A DNA stretch of 64,000 nucleotides from Breoghania sp037026715 (lineage in GTDB: Bacteria; Pseudomonadota; Alphaproteobacteria; Rhizobiales; Stappiaceae): NCBI RefSeq assembly GCF_037026715.1, contig NZ_JBANCG010000001.1, positions 372,001-436,000 of the forward strand, given 5' to 3'. Shown piece by piece: positions 24,956 through 35,801 of this stretch. The position numbers and the translations under genes are program-made. Numbering within the stretch: position 1 is the first letter of the stretch; every line of letters begins with the position of its first letter. The notes beneath the pieces were generated by a model. The model was not told where the DNA came from, made no database searches, and saw only the letters and a program-made list of their open reading frames with translations.

Positions 24956-26032
24956 ATGGCCGAGAGCGATCAATCCGAAAAAACGGAAGACCCGACACAG
25001 AAGAAGCTCGACGAGGCGCTGAAGCGCGGCGACGTGGCCAAGAGCCAGGAGGTCTCCACCTGGTTCTCGCTCGTCGGCGCCGCCCTCGTCGTCGCCATGT
25101 TCGCTCCCTCCATCGCCGGCAGGCTCGGCAGCGACATGACCGGCATTCTCGCCAATTCCTGGCAGATCCCGATCGATTCCGGCGGCGTGCGGGAACTGTT
25201 CTTCTCCTCCGGCATGATGATCATCGCGGCCGTCGGGTTGCCGTTCCTGTTCCTGGTGGTGCTCGCGGTGGCGGGAAACCTGGTGCAGCACCGCTTCGTG
25301 TGGTCGGGCGAGAACATGAAGCCGAAGCTGTCGAAGGTCTCGCCCCTTTCCGGCGCCAAGCGCATTTTCTCCAAGGACAGCCTCGTCAACTTCACCAAGG
25401 GTGTGGTCAAGATCGCCGCGGTCGGCGCGCTGATGTTCGCGGTGCTGTGGCCGATGCGCGACGAGCTGGACACCATGGTGAGGCGCGACGTCGTGATGAT
25501 CCTGCCGGAGACGCGCGAGATCTCGCTGCAGCTGCTGGGTGCGATCATCGCGCTGATGGCGGTGGTGGCGGCGGCCGATTTCCTGTGGCAGCGCCACAAG
25601 TGGTACGAGCGCCAGAAAATGACGATCCAGGAGATCAAGGACGAGTACAAGCAGTCGGAAGGCGACCCGATGGTCAAGGGCCGCATCCGCCAGATCCGCA
25701 TGGAACGCGCGCGCAAGCGCATGATGGCGGCTGTGCCGAGTGCGACCGTGGTCGTCACCAACCCGACCCACTATGCCGTGGCGCTGAAATACGAGGACGG
25801 CATGCAGGCGCCGCTCTGCGTCGCCAAGGGCTCCGATCAGGTTGCGCTGAAGATCCGCGAGATCGCCAAGGCCAATGACGTTCCGATCGTGGAAAACCCG
25901 CCGCTTGCCCGCACCCTTTACGCGCAGATCGAGATCGACCAGGAAATTCCCGAAGAGCATTACCGCGCGGTCGCGGAGGTGATCGGCTACGTGATGCGCC
26001 TGAAGAAGAAGAAATCGTGGCGGCGCAATTGA
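24956..26032 (+). CDS. flhB: flagellar export switch protein FlhB
   Basis: 358 aa. FlhB changes export specificity from rod/hook to filament substrates by self-cleavage. The N-terminus (SEKTEDPTQKKLDEALKRGD) and four membrane helices lead to a cytoplasmic domain with the cleavage site N269-P-T-H in VVVTNPTHYAVALKYEDGMQ, the same residue number as in E. coli. AGGGAG lies 8 bases before the ATG. The end RLKKKKSWRRN is basic. Confidence 0.97.
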   Translation: MAESDQSEKTEDPTQKKLDEALKRGDVAKSQEVSTWFSLVGAALVVAMFAPSIAGRLGSDMTGILANSWQIPIDSGGVRELFFSSGMMIIAAVGLPFLFLVVLAVAGNLVQHRFVWSGENMKPKLSKVSPLSGAKRIFSKDSLVNFTKGVVKIAAVGALMFAVLWPMRDELDTMVRRDVVMILPETREISLQLLGAIIALMAVVAAADFLWQRHKWYERQKMTIQEIKDEYKQSEGDPMVKGRIRQIRMERARKRMMAAVPSATVVVTNPTHYAVALKYEDGMQAPLCVAKGSDQVALKIREIAKANDVPIVENPPLARTLYAQIEIDQEIPEEHYRAVAEVIGYVMRLKKKKSWRRN

Positions 26033-26270
26033 TCCCGAATGCCTCAGGCTTCAAGTTGACGCGCCGAATTCGGGCGCCGCATTTCGCGAAAACGGGTGAA
26101 TCGCGCGGGAATCGTGGTATCCGTCAGCTTCGCGCCGGCGCGCTGCGACAGCCGATGCCGGGCGTGAGCGTCCGCGATGCCCGGCGGGGCCGGGGCGGGC
26201 GGCATGTGGTGTTTTTGAACGATCGAGCCCATCGGCAGCCGGAAGGCGGGCTTCAGGAGAACGAGCGGCC

Positions 26271-28862
26271 ATGAGCGAACCCTCCCTGCGACCGTCCGCG
26301 CCGAGCGCGGGGCCCGCGAACGGATCCGTGAGCGGACCGGTCGTCGACCGCTCCGAGCGCACCGGCAGCATCGGCCTGCTTGTGCTGCTGGCGCTGGCGC
26401 TGGTTGTGGCGGCCGGCGCGATCGCGGTCATGAGCCGGGAGCAGGCGGAGCCCTATGTGCTCGGCCTGCTCGGCCTTCTCGCAGTCGTCGGCGTGTTCTG
26501 CCTGTTCGCCGGCGCCATCGGGCTCCTGCGGTTCTCGTCGCGGGCGCGGGCCAATCCGCTCGCCCAGGCCTTCCTCGATACCAACGACATCGGCACGGTC
26601 ATCACCGATACTTCCGGTCGCATCATCTACGCCAACGCGGCCTATGCCGAACTCACGGGAATGAGCGGGCCGGGTGACGTGCGCACGGTCGAACGCGTCT
26701 TCGCCAGCGACCCGGATGCGGCCGATGCCATCTTCCGGCTGTCGCAGGCGACCAAGAGCGGCATGCGCGCGCAGGAAGAGGTGCGCCTGCCGCACCCGAT
26801 CGGCCAGTCCGACGGCCCGGCGCGCTGGTATCGCATCCGCGTGCGTCCGCTGGAGGTGGAGGAAGGCGCCGGCGCGCGCACCTGCACCACATGGCTCGTC
26901 GCCGACATCACCCGCGACCGTGTGGAGCAGGAATCCTCCTTCCAGGAGCTGCAGCGCGTCATCAATTTCCTCGACCACGCGCCGGCCGGCTTCTTCTCCG
27001 CCGACGGCCAGGGCCGCATCGTCTATCTGAACGCCACGCTCGCCGACTGGCTGGGCCATGACCTCGCCCAGTTCGAGGCCGGCGCACTGGCGCTTTCCGA
27101 CATCGTGCGCGGCGACGGGGCGGAGCTCATCCATTCCATCACCGGCCAGCCGGGCGATGTGAAGTCGGAGACGATCGATCTCGATCTCGTCACCCGCCAG
27201 GGCAAGACCGTTCCCGTCCGCCTGCTGCACCGGGTGCCCTTCGGCGCCGACGGAATGGCCGGCGAAAGCCGCACGCTGGTGCTCAACCGTTCGCCGGGGG
27301 AGGAGGCGCAGGAGGCGCTGCGCGCGGCCGAGGTTCGCTTCGCCCGCTTCTTCAACAACACGCCCATCGCCATCGCCTCTGTCGATCGCGACGGCCGGGT
27401 GGTGCGCTCCAACGCGCCGTTCCTCAGGCTTCTTGGCAAGCCGGAGACCGGGCCGGACGCGGGCGAGGAGAACGGGCCGCGGCGGCTGACCGATTTCGTC
27501 GCCGCGAGCGGGCGCGATATCCTGTCGGCGGCGCTGGAGGCGGCAGCCGAAGGGCGCAGCGAGATCAACCCGATGGATATCGAGCTCTCACACGACGGCG
27601 AGCGCTCAGCCACCTTCTACATCTCCGCCGTGCAGGACGGCGACGCCGACGACGAGGCGGCCGTGGTCTATGCGCTGGAGACGACCAAGCAGCGCGCGCT
27701 GGAGCTGCAGTTCGCCCAGAGCCAGAAGATGCAGGCGATCGGTCATTTGGCCGGCGGCGTGGCGCACGACTTCAACAACGTGCTGACCGCCATCATCGGC
27801 TTTTCCGACCTGCTGCTCGCCAATCACCGGCCGACCGATCCGTCCTTCCAGGACATCATGAACATCAAGCAGAACGCCAACCGGGCCGCCGGCCTGGTGC
27901 GGCAGCTGCTGGCCTTCTCGCGCCGCCAGACGCTGCGCCCCAAGGAGCTGGCGCTCAACGACGTGCTGGCCGATCTCTCCATCCTGCTCGACCGGCTGCT
28001 CGGTGAGAAGGTGGAGCTGAAGGTCGTGCACGGGCGCGATTTGTGGCCGGTCATGGCGGACCAGAACCAGCTGGAACAGGTGGTGGTGAACCTCGCGGTC
28101 AACGCGCGCGACGCCATGCCGGAGGGCGGCGGGCTCACCATCCGCACCTCCAACGTGGATGCGGCGCAGTCGGCGACGCTGGACGACGTGCGCGGCATGC
28201 CGGTGGGCGAATACGTGCTGATCGAGGTGACCGACACCGGCACGGGCATTCCGCCGGAAATCATGGAGAAGATCTTCGATCCGTTCTTCTCCACCAAGGA
28301 GGTCGGCAAGGGCACGGGGCTCGGTCTTTCCACCGTCTACGGCATCATCAAGCAGACCGGCGGCTACATCTATCCCTCCTCCATTGTCGGTGAGGGGACG
28401 ACCTTCCGCATTTTCCTGCCGCGCCATGTTTCGGAAGAAAAGGTGCTGCCGAAGGAGATCGTCGCGGAACCGACGATGACGGACCTGACCGGGTCGGCCA
28501 CCATCCTGCTGGTGGAGGACGAGGAAGCCGTCCGCGCCTTCGCCGCCCGCGCGCTCGCCTCGCGCGGCTACACCGTGCACGAGGCCGGCTCCGGCACCGA
28601 GGCGCTTCAGGTGATGGAGGAGACGGAAGGGGCGGTCGATCTCGTCGTGTCCGACGTGGTGATGCCGGAAATGGACGGCCCGAGCCTGTTGCGCGAGCTG
28701 CGCAAGACGCGGCCGGACCTGAAGATCATCTTCATTTCCGGCTACGCGGAGGGCGCGTTCGAGAAGAACCTTCCCGAAAACGAGAAGTTTTCCTTCCTGC
28801 CCAAGCCCTTCTCGCTGAAGGAGCTGGCAACCGCGGTCAAGGAAGCGCTTTCGGCGGAGTAG
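26271..28862 (+). CDS. cckA: cell-cycle hybrid histidine kinase CckA
   Basis: 863 aa. Two membrane helices (residues ~30-52 and 62-85) are followed by two PAS regions (~105-215 and ~235-330), a further PAS-like segment (~345-450), a HisKA domain with the CckA-type H box HLAGGVAHDFNNVLTAI (His499), an HATPase domain (VVNLAVNARDAMPEGGG, GTGLGLSTVYGIIKQTGG) and a C-terminal receiver with Asp795 in LVVSDVVMPEMDGPSLL. CckA phosphorylates ChpT, which feeds CtrA and CpdR. Its position 238 bases after flhB places the CtrA kinase next to flagellar genes carrying CtrA-type boxes. The spacer 26033-26270 shows nothing recognisable. Confidence 0.93.
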   Translation: MSEPSLRPSAPSAGPANGSVSGPVVDRSERTGSIGLLVLLALALVVAAGAIAVMSREQAEPYVLGLLGLLAVVGVFCLFAGAIGLLRFSSRARANPLAQAFLDTNDIGTVITDTSGRIIYANAAYAELTGMSGPGDVRTVERVFASDPDAADAIFRLSQATKSGMRAQEEVRLPHPIGQSDGPARWYRIRVRPLEVEEGAGARTCTTWLVADITRDRVEQESSFQELQRVINFLDHAPAGFFSADGQGRIVYLNATLADWLGHDLAQFEAGALALSDIVRGDGAELIHSITGQPGDVKSETIDLDLVTRQGKTVPVRLLHRVPFGADGMAGESRTLVLNRSPGEEAQEALRAAEVRFARFFNNTPIAIASVDRDGRVVRSNAPFLRLLGKPETGPDAGEENGPRRLTDFVAASGRDILSAALEAAAEGRSEINPMDIELSHDGERSATFYISAVQDGDADDEAAVVYALETTKQRALELQFAQSQKMQAIGHLAGGVAHDFNNVLTAIIGFSDLLLANHRPTDPSFQDIMNIKQNANRAAGLVRQLLAFSRRQTLRPKELALNDVLADLSILLDRLLGEKVELKVVHGRDLWPVMADQNQLEQVVVNLAVNARDAMPEGGGLTIRTSNVDAAQSATLDDVRGMPVGEYVLIEVTDTGTGIPPEIMEKIFDPFFSTKEVGKGTGLGLSTVYGIIKQTGGYIYPSSIVGEGTTFRIFLPRHVSEEKVLPKEIVAEPTMTDLTGSATILLVEDEEAVRAFAARALASRGYTVHEAGSGTEALQVMEETEGAVDLVVSDVVMPEMDGPSLLRELRKTRPDLKIIFISGYAEGAFEKNLPENEKFSFLPKPFSLKELATAVKEALSAE

Positions 28863-28950
28863 GGGGCGGTTTGCCGGGCGCCGGGCTTTGCGGGCCTCGC
28901 TTTTGTGCGGCGAACAATGCGCCTGCACGTGCGCTTCATGTCGCCCCCTT

Positions 28951-28970
28951 CGCGGGAATGACATCGAACG
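28951..28970. repeat. fragment of a family D repeat
   Basis: The 20 bases read CCCTTCGCGGGAATGACATC plus neighbours, matching the right end of the complete family D elements at 31197 and 31424. The left part is missing. Confidence 0.5.
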
Positions 28971-29004
28971 CGGGGTTGCTTTGGTAAAAAAGTCGGGCTC
29001 TTCA

Positions 29005-29323
29005 CGATGACGTTGAGCGTTTTGAAGCCTTCCCTGAACCAGCACCACGACAACGTCATCCTGAGAGTCTGGCTCGAAAACGGTATCGGGCTATGCACCT
29101 TCGGCTATTCCCCTCATACCCCTCCGCCGTCATTGCCGGCTCCGACCGGCAATCCATGCCGTGATCTTTCGGCATATCGTGTTGTTAAATTCTCCCGCTA
29201 TTTCAAATCCTTCCCGCGTGGATGTTTCACGGCATGGATCCCGGCTCGGAGGCCGGGATGATGGCGGGAGAAATTGAGGCGCATAGCCGGATACCATTTA
29301 CGGGCCAGCCTCTCAGGATGGAC
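29005..29323. repeat. composite palindromic repeat with family E core, copy 3
   Basis: A family A inner hairpin (ATGACGTTG..CAACGTCATCC, 29007-29062) is followed by the inner arm pair seen in the other composite elements (about 29060-29125 and 29265-29320). Here they enclose a family E core (29128-29266) whose arms read CATTGCCGGCTCCGACCGG and CCGGCTCGGAGGCCGGGATG. The core families are thus interchangeable inside one frame. It lies between cckA and the thiaminase-like gene. Confidence 0.75.
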
Positions 29324-29457
29324 CGCACCAGAAAAATCAGCGATCCGCTTCTGCAAAACCATGAGACGGTCTTGCCGCTTGCCTTGCATCCGGCCACCCA
29401 TCACTTTTGTCGGCCCGCCCGTCGCGTCGAAGTGTCGTCTGCCACATCCATCGCAAG

Positions 29458-29485
29458 TTGATCCTCTCCCTAGGTCTGCTACTAT
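29458..29485 (+). promoter_or_regulatory. possible sigma70-type promoter of the thiaminase-like gene
   Basis: TTGATC (29458-29463), a 16-base spacer, then TACTAT (29480-29485) resembles a housekeeping promoter. An AT-rich leader of about 50 bases follows. I looked for the conserved core of a TPP riboswitch and did not find it. Confidence 0.4.
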
Positions 29486-29541
29486 AGATTCGTTGTTCTT
29501 TGTTTTATTCAGTTTCAATTTAACAAATCATGGGGGTGAAA

Positions 29542-30996
29542 ATGATGAATATTCTAAGTTGTTTTTCCATGCGATTTCGTCGAACGGGGCTTTCGGCCGT
29601 CGCGGCTGCCTTCCTTTCGCTTGTCATCGCGCTGCCGGCGCTGGCGCAGCAGTCGCTCACCGTCGGGCTTTATCCGTGGGTGCCGCGGCTTGCGCAGTTC
29701 CAGCAGGCGATCTCCACCGCCTGGGCGCAGGTGGAGCCGAACGTCCAGCTCGTGTTCCTGACGCCTGCCCAGTGGGACGGCGGCTATGACATGAACCCGC
29801 CGGCCAATGCGGACGTCTTTGTCTTCGACGCGATGTTCTTCCAGGATTTCCTCAACGGCAACTATCTGGAGGCGATGACGCCGGCGGAAATCCAGAACGC
29901 CAACGACCTCATCCCCTATGCGCGCGACGGCGTGCAGAGCAACGGCAACTACTACGCCATCCCGCTGCTCGGCTGCTCCAACGTGCTGTTCTACCAGAAG
30001 GGCGACCAGCAGCTTGCCGCCGCAACGACCTTCAACGAGGTCTCGAACGCGATCAACCAGTGCACCTACACCAGCCAGATCCCGCCCGACCGGCGCGGCC
30101 TGATGACCGACATGTCCGGCGGCACCACGAACGCCGCCTTCTATCTCGACATCGCCCATGCGCTGACCGGCACCTATCCGCTGCCGTTGCCGCCGACCCC
30201 GCAGGACCTGAACCAGAACGCAATCACCGAGCAGAAGACGGTGCTGGCCACCGCCAGCTACTTCAACGCGACGGTTGCCAACGACAACGCCTACCAGCAG
30301 GGCATCTGGTTTTCCGAAGGCTTCGGCCGGGCGGTCATCGGCTACACCGAATCCATGAGCCAGATGAGCGACGCGACGCGGGCCAACATCGCCTTCAAGG
30401 TCATGCCCTTCGGCGATGGCACCCAGCAGCCGCTCTTCTATGCCGACGTGATCGCGGTCAACACCACCACCGCCCAGCGCAACACGCGCACGCTGGCGGT
30501 CAAGCTCGCCAACCTGATGGCGTCGACCGACGTGGTGGTCGACAGCATCGGCGCGACCGCGACGGAGCCCGTGCCGCAATACCTGATGGCGACGCGCACC
30601 AGCGTGTTCCAGCAGCTCTCGCAGCAGTTCCCGCTCTATCAGGACATGTGGGACATGGTGAACAACGCCAACCCGCTGATGTTCGCGCTTGCCGGCAACG
30701 CCCGGTCGTGGCTCGACAGCATGAAGAACGTCATCAAGACGGACGTGCGCACCAACTATCAGTGCGGCTGCGATTTCCAGGCGACGCAGACGATCCCCAA
30801 CAACAACGCCGCCGCGGGGATCTGCAGCGCCACCTGTCAAGCCCATGGCGGCTGGAACGGCCAGTGGACCAACGCCTATCCGGCCGCGCAGGACGGATCG
30901 GTGTGCGGCTGCAATTCCTGTCCGCTGCCGGCCTCGCTGGCTGAAGCCGCTCCGGCCTCAAAGGCCATGTCCGTGCCGAAGGGCAAGAACGACTGA
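29542..30996 (+). CDS. secreted thiaminase I-like protein with C-terminal lectin-like cysteine-rich module
   Basis: 484 aa. The signal peptide (LSAVAAAFLSLVIALPALAQ) is followed by a periplasmic-binding-fold enzyme resembling thiamine pyridinylase (thiaminase I) of Paenibacillus. That enzyme cleaves thiamine by base exchange with nucleophile Cys113 and base Glu241. Matching features are LTVGLYPWVPRLAQFQQAIS, DVFVFDAMF, IPLLGCSNVLFYQKGD (Cys145), LMTDMSGGTTNAAFYLDIAH and GRAVIGYTESM (Glu270), with the Cys-Glu spacing almost equal. Beyond the usual end lies a ~55-residue module (about 405-460) with seven or more Cys and GGWNGQWTN...SVCGCNSC, resembling the repeat of the Microcystis mannan-binding lectin MVL. 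GGGGGTGA precedes the tandem ATGs at 29542 and 29545; an ATG at 29530 is also in frame. Confidence 0.75.
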   Translation: MMNILSCFSMRFRRTGLSAVAAAFLSLVIALPALAQQSLTVGLYPWVPRLAQFQQAISTAWAQVEPNVQLVFLTPAQWDGGYDMNPPANADVFVFDAMFFQDFLNGNYLEAMTPAEIQNANDLIPYARDGVQSNGNYYAIPLLGCSNVLFYQKGDQQLAAATTFNEVSNAINQCTYTSQIPPDRRGLMTDMSGGTTNAAFYLDIAHALTGTYPLPLPPTPQDLNQNAITEQKTVLATASYFNATVANDNAYQQGIWFSEGFGRAVIGYTESMSQMSDATRANIAFKVMPFGDGTQQPLFYADVIAVNTTTAQRNTRTLAVKLANLMASTDVVVDSIGATATEPVPQYLMATRTSVFQQLSQQFPLYQDMWDMVNNANPLMFALAGNARSWLDSMKNVIKTDVRTNYQCGCDFQATQTIPNNNAAAGICSATCQAHGGWNGQWTNAYPAAQDGSVCGCNSCPLPASLAEAAPASKAMSVPKGKND

Positions 30997-31157
30997 CCCC
31001 CGAAGCGCGGGGCGTGAGCCGAGAAGGGCCCCGAAGGCTGCGAGTGAGAGCCAGCCCTGAGGGCGCCTGAGAGACGCCATTCGGGAGCGTCGGGACAATC
31101 GTTCCGGCGCTCTTTCTCGCTTGGCATTCCCTCACACGCGATGTCCCGCGCCCGAAC

Positions 31158-31305
31158 GCCCCGGTCACTTTGCAGTTCTCTTGCGATCTCTCCACGTGTC
31201 ATCGCCCCGGAAGGCGGGGATCCGGTAACCAAAGGATCCGGCCGCAGTGCGCGCGCCGCCGACGCCTCTGGAATGCTGGATTCCCGCCTTCGCGGGAATG
31301 ACATC
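31158..31305. repeat. family D repeat, first unit of a direct pair
   Basis: The unit starts GCCCCGGTCACTTTGCAG and contains the family D palindrome (31197-31305) with arms TGTCAT..CCGG.AAGGCGGGGATCC and GGATTCCCGCCTTCGCGGGAATGACA-like sequence, separated by about 55 bases including GGCCGCAGTGCGCGCGCCGC. The second unit begins 227 bases later. Confidence 0.8.
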
Positions 31306-31384
31306 GTGAGTAGGGGATGTTCCAGGTGTCTCCGCGAATGTCAGTGCTGGGGAGGGGCGCGAAGCGCTCTGGCTGCGCGCAATC

Positions 31385-31532
31385 GCCCCGGTCACTTTGC
31401 AGCGCTTTCGCGATCTCTCCACGTGTCATCCCCGCGAAGGCGGGGATCCAGTAACCACAGGATCCGGCCGCAGTGCGCGCGCCGCCGACTCCTCTGGAAT
31501 GCTGGATTCCCACCTTCGCGGGAATGACATCG
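31385..31532. repeat. family D repeat, second unit of a direct pair
   Basis: Nearly identical to the unit at 31158, including the 18-base GCCCCGGTCACTTTGCAG flank, the CTCTCCACGTGTCAT lead-in and the palindrome (31424-31532). The pair looks like a local duplication of repeat plus flank. Confidence 0.8.
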
Positions 31533-31591
31533 AATGCGAGGCCGGCGAAACGGAAAACCCGCCGCTCGCCGTCCCGAACCGATCCCTCCTC

Positions 31592-31690
31592 CGTCATCAC
31601 CCGGCTTTGTCCGGGTGATCCAGCGCGTGCCCCAAATGCTGCGGCCGGCAGTGGATTGCCCGGACGAAGCCGGGCAATGACGATGGAGAG
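31592..31690. repeat. family B double hairpin
   Basis: Two short palindromes, CATCACCCGG..CCGGGTGATC and ATTGCCCGG..CCGGGCAAT, are separated by GCTGCGGCCGGCAGTGG. It is the same core as in the composite elements at 6616 and 18163, but here without the inner and outer arms. Confidence 0.85.
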
Positions 31691-31756
31691 ACCTGAGCGG
31701 GCGGTGGCGGCAGAGAGACCTGCGCGGGTGGCTCAAACGACGATCAGGCCTCTGTC

Positions 31757-31801
31757 GCCGAGGCCCCCGTCGCCCTGGCCCCCGTCGCCCAGGCCGCCGT
31801 T
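31757..31801. repeat. short 15-bp GC-rich tandem repeat
   Basis: About three units of the type GAGGCCCCCGTCGCC, CTGGCCCCCGTCGCC, CAGGCCGCCGTTGCC lie just past the psuG 3' end. Confidence 0.6.
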
Positions 31802-31853
31802 GCCCGGACATGTCGCCCAGGCCCGGCCATCCGCGCCGGCCATCAACGCTCCC

Positions 31854-32770
<917 letters not shown>

Positions 32771-32774
<4 letters not shown>

Positions 32775-33883
32775 GGGCCGATTTCTCCCGGTTCCGTACT
32801 CTGAGTACCTTGATGAATGTCTTCGTTCGCCTCGGCGGCGTCGAGGCGCAGGTGGAGGGCGGCCAGCGTCAGGCTTGCGGGCGCGGCGCCCGTTGCCTCC
32901 ACGGTGAGGGCGGCGGCGGCGCGACCGTAGTCGAGTGCTTGCGCCAGGTCGAGCCCCGAGGCAAGACCGGCGAGCGTTCCCCCCGTCAGCGCGTCGCCCG
33001 CGCCCGTCACGTCGACGAGGCGGGCGGGCAGGGCGGGGCGGTGCAGAATCGGCCCGCCGCCCTGCGCCAACACGGCACCTGCCTCGCCGTCGGTGACGAT
33101 GGCAGCCAGCGGGCCGTCCTGAAGCTCGACCAGAGCGCGGGCGAGCCTGTCCGCTGGGCCGTCGATGCCGGCAAGGGCGGCAGCCTCGGCGTGGTTGGCA
33201 AACAGCAGGTCGAGCCGGTGGAGCACCGGTTCCAGCCGCCGGGCCTTGGCGATGGAGACCGCGTCGGCGGCGAGGAACGGCCGTGCTCCCGGTTGTCTTT
33301 CTTCTCTCGGGCCGGCGATCTCGCTCAGCCGTTCCAGCGTGTCGGCGCGCAGGTTGGCGTCGAGAAACCAGATGCCCGCCTCCATCAATCCCGCCCCTTG
33401 TCCCTCCTGCGGCGCGGCGAGGTCGTCGGGGCCGAATTCGTAGGTGACGGCATCGTCCACGATCGCGGCCGCAAGCCGGCCGTCGGGATCGTGCAGCGCC
33501 AGGTAGCTTGCCGTCGGGCTCTTGCCCTCGCGCACGCCGGAAATGTCGATGCCGAGACCGGAGAGCATGACCGACAGCGCCACGCCGTCGCCGTCCGGCC
33601 CGATCCTGCCGAAGAGCCGCACACGTTGGCCGAGCCGGGCCAGCACCATCGCCACGTTGGTCGCCACTCCGCCCGGGCGCGCGACGATCCGGCCGGGGGT
33701 GGAGGTGTCGGGCAGGATGCGCCGGTCGGCATGGGCGAGCCGGTCGAGATGGATGCCGCCCAGAAGGGCGATCGGCGGGGTTCCGCGGGCAAGCCCTTGC
33801 GGGCGGTCGTCCGTGCCTTCCCTCATCTGCGGCGGTGTAGAGCTTTGCTCGTTGCCGGTCGGCGTCGCGCCAGGCGCTGTCAT
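32771..33883 (-). CDS. psuK: PfkB-family pseudouridine kinase
   Basis: 370 aa. A PfkB/ribokinase-fold sugar kinase, assigned to pseudouridine by its coupling to psuG. It contains RPGGVATNVAMVLARLGQRV (substrate-binding Gly-rich motif, residues ~68-87), a DANLRADT region, and the anion-hole/catalytic motif VDVTGAGDALTGGTLAG near residue 300. The first ~35 residues (TGNEQSSTPPQMREGTDDRP) are poorly conserved-looking, so the real start could be the later Met at about 33826. No nucleoside transporter gene is coupled to the pair. Confidence 0.85.
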
Positions 33884-34044
33884 CTCATGTCACGTCCCGT
33901 TGTCGGCTTGCCCCTTGTTGGCCCTCCGCCCCGCCATTTCGGGCGATCATTGCAGCGTCTGCGCGGGCGGGCCAAGTGGTAATCTTTGCCGATTCCCGAA
34001 AGTGCCCTTACGTCGCCTTGCGCGGACCGTGTCGGGCTCGCCTG

Positions 34045-34059
34045 CGAACATATGCGGAA
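34045..34059. promoter_or_regulatory. LexA (SOS) box upstream of recA
   Basis: GAAC-ATATGCG-GAAC is an exact GAAC-N7-GAAC direct repeat, the reverse complement of the alphaproteobacterial LexA consensus GTTC-N7-GTTC. It lies about 120 bases before recA. Confidence 0.85.
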
Positions 34060-34177
34060 CACATTGACTATAAACCATAATTTTCAGCTGCTTGACATGG
34101 GGATAAATATGAAGAACAAACCATGTACAAGAATGCGATTTGAAACCGCCTGACGGGCGTGGAATAAGGACGCAAAG

Positions 34178-35263
<1,086 letters not shown>

Positions 35264-35401
35264 TCGGGCGACGACCGATTGGCCCCGACCGATTGGCCCC
35301 GACTGATCGACAACGACTGATCGGGAATGCGGCGGCGCGGACCGGCTGCAATTGCGGTTCGCGGTCGGCGTCCGTCGTGTCCTGACCGGCAATATTCCAC
35401 A

Positions 35402-35427
35402 CGGCCGCGCCCCTCGCGCGGCCGTTT
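35402..35427 (+). terminator. possible recA terminator
   Basis: Stem CGGCCGCG (35402-35409) and CGCGGCCG (35417-35424) with a 7-base loop, followed by TTT. It lies about 140 bases after the recA stop. The weak T-run limits confidence. Confidence 0.5.
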
Positions 35428-35584
35428 CGCGTTCAGGGCCCCGATCCCGCCGTCGTCATCACCGCGCCGCCTTCGTCCAACATGGCGGGGTTTCGCTCAC
35501 CGACCGGTCTCTTTGCCCGTTGTTTGACCTTGCAGCCCCCGGTTGCGTGGCCTTGGAGCAATTCATGGTCAGACGAAGCAAGTC

Positions 35585-35716
35585 GCCCATCCTTCGAGAC
35601 GCCCGCTCACGCGGGCTCCTCAGGATGACGTTGTCCATGTTGCTGGTTCAACGAAGGCTTCAACACACTCGACGTCATCCTGAGGAGGCCTGACAAGGCC
35701 GTCTCGAAGGATGGGC
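35585..35716. repeat. family A long palindrome
   Basis: Arms GCCCATCCTTCGAGACG and CGTCTCGAAGGATGGGC enclose CTCCTCAGGATGACGTTG..CGACGTCATCCTGAGGAG, giving a hairpin of about 132 bases in the 538-base gap between recA and the nucleoside permease-like gene. Nothing else was recognised in that gap. Confidence 0.85.
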
Positions 35717-35801
35717 CACACCACAAATGCGCGCGTTCTGGTTCCGCCGAACCATGAAATGCTCTAGGAACGGTGTCTCCCGATCCCGAGAGGTTTCTCC
35801 C

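Larger units (their letters stand above)
30997..31853. other. repeat-filled intergenic region
   Basis: 857 bases between the thiaminase-like gene and psuG with no gene seen. It holds two family D elements with flanks in direct orientation, one family B element and a short 15-base GC-rich tandem repeat, each listed separately. Confidence 0.7.

Noticed and set aside
29200..29541. Possible TPP riboswitch before the thiaminase-like gene
   Set aside because: I could not find the conserved thi-box core or its pairing pattern; the region is mostly a palindromic repeat plus an AT-rich leader.
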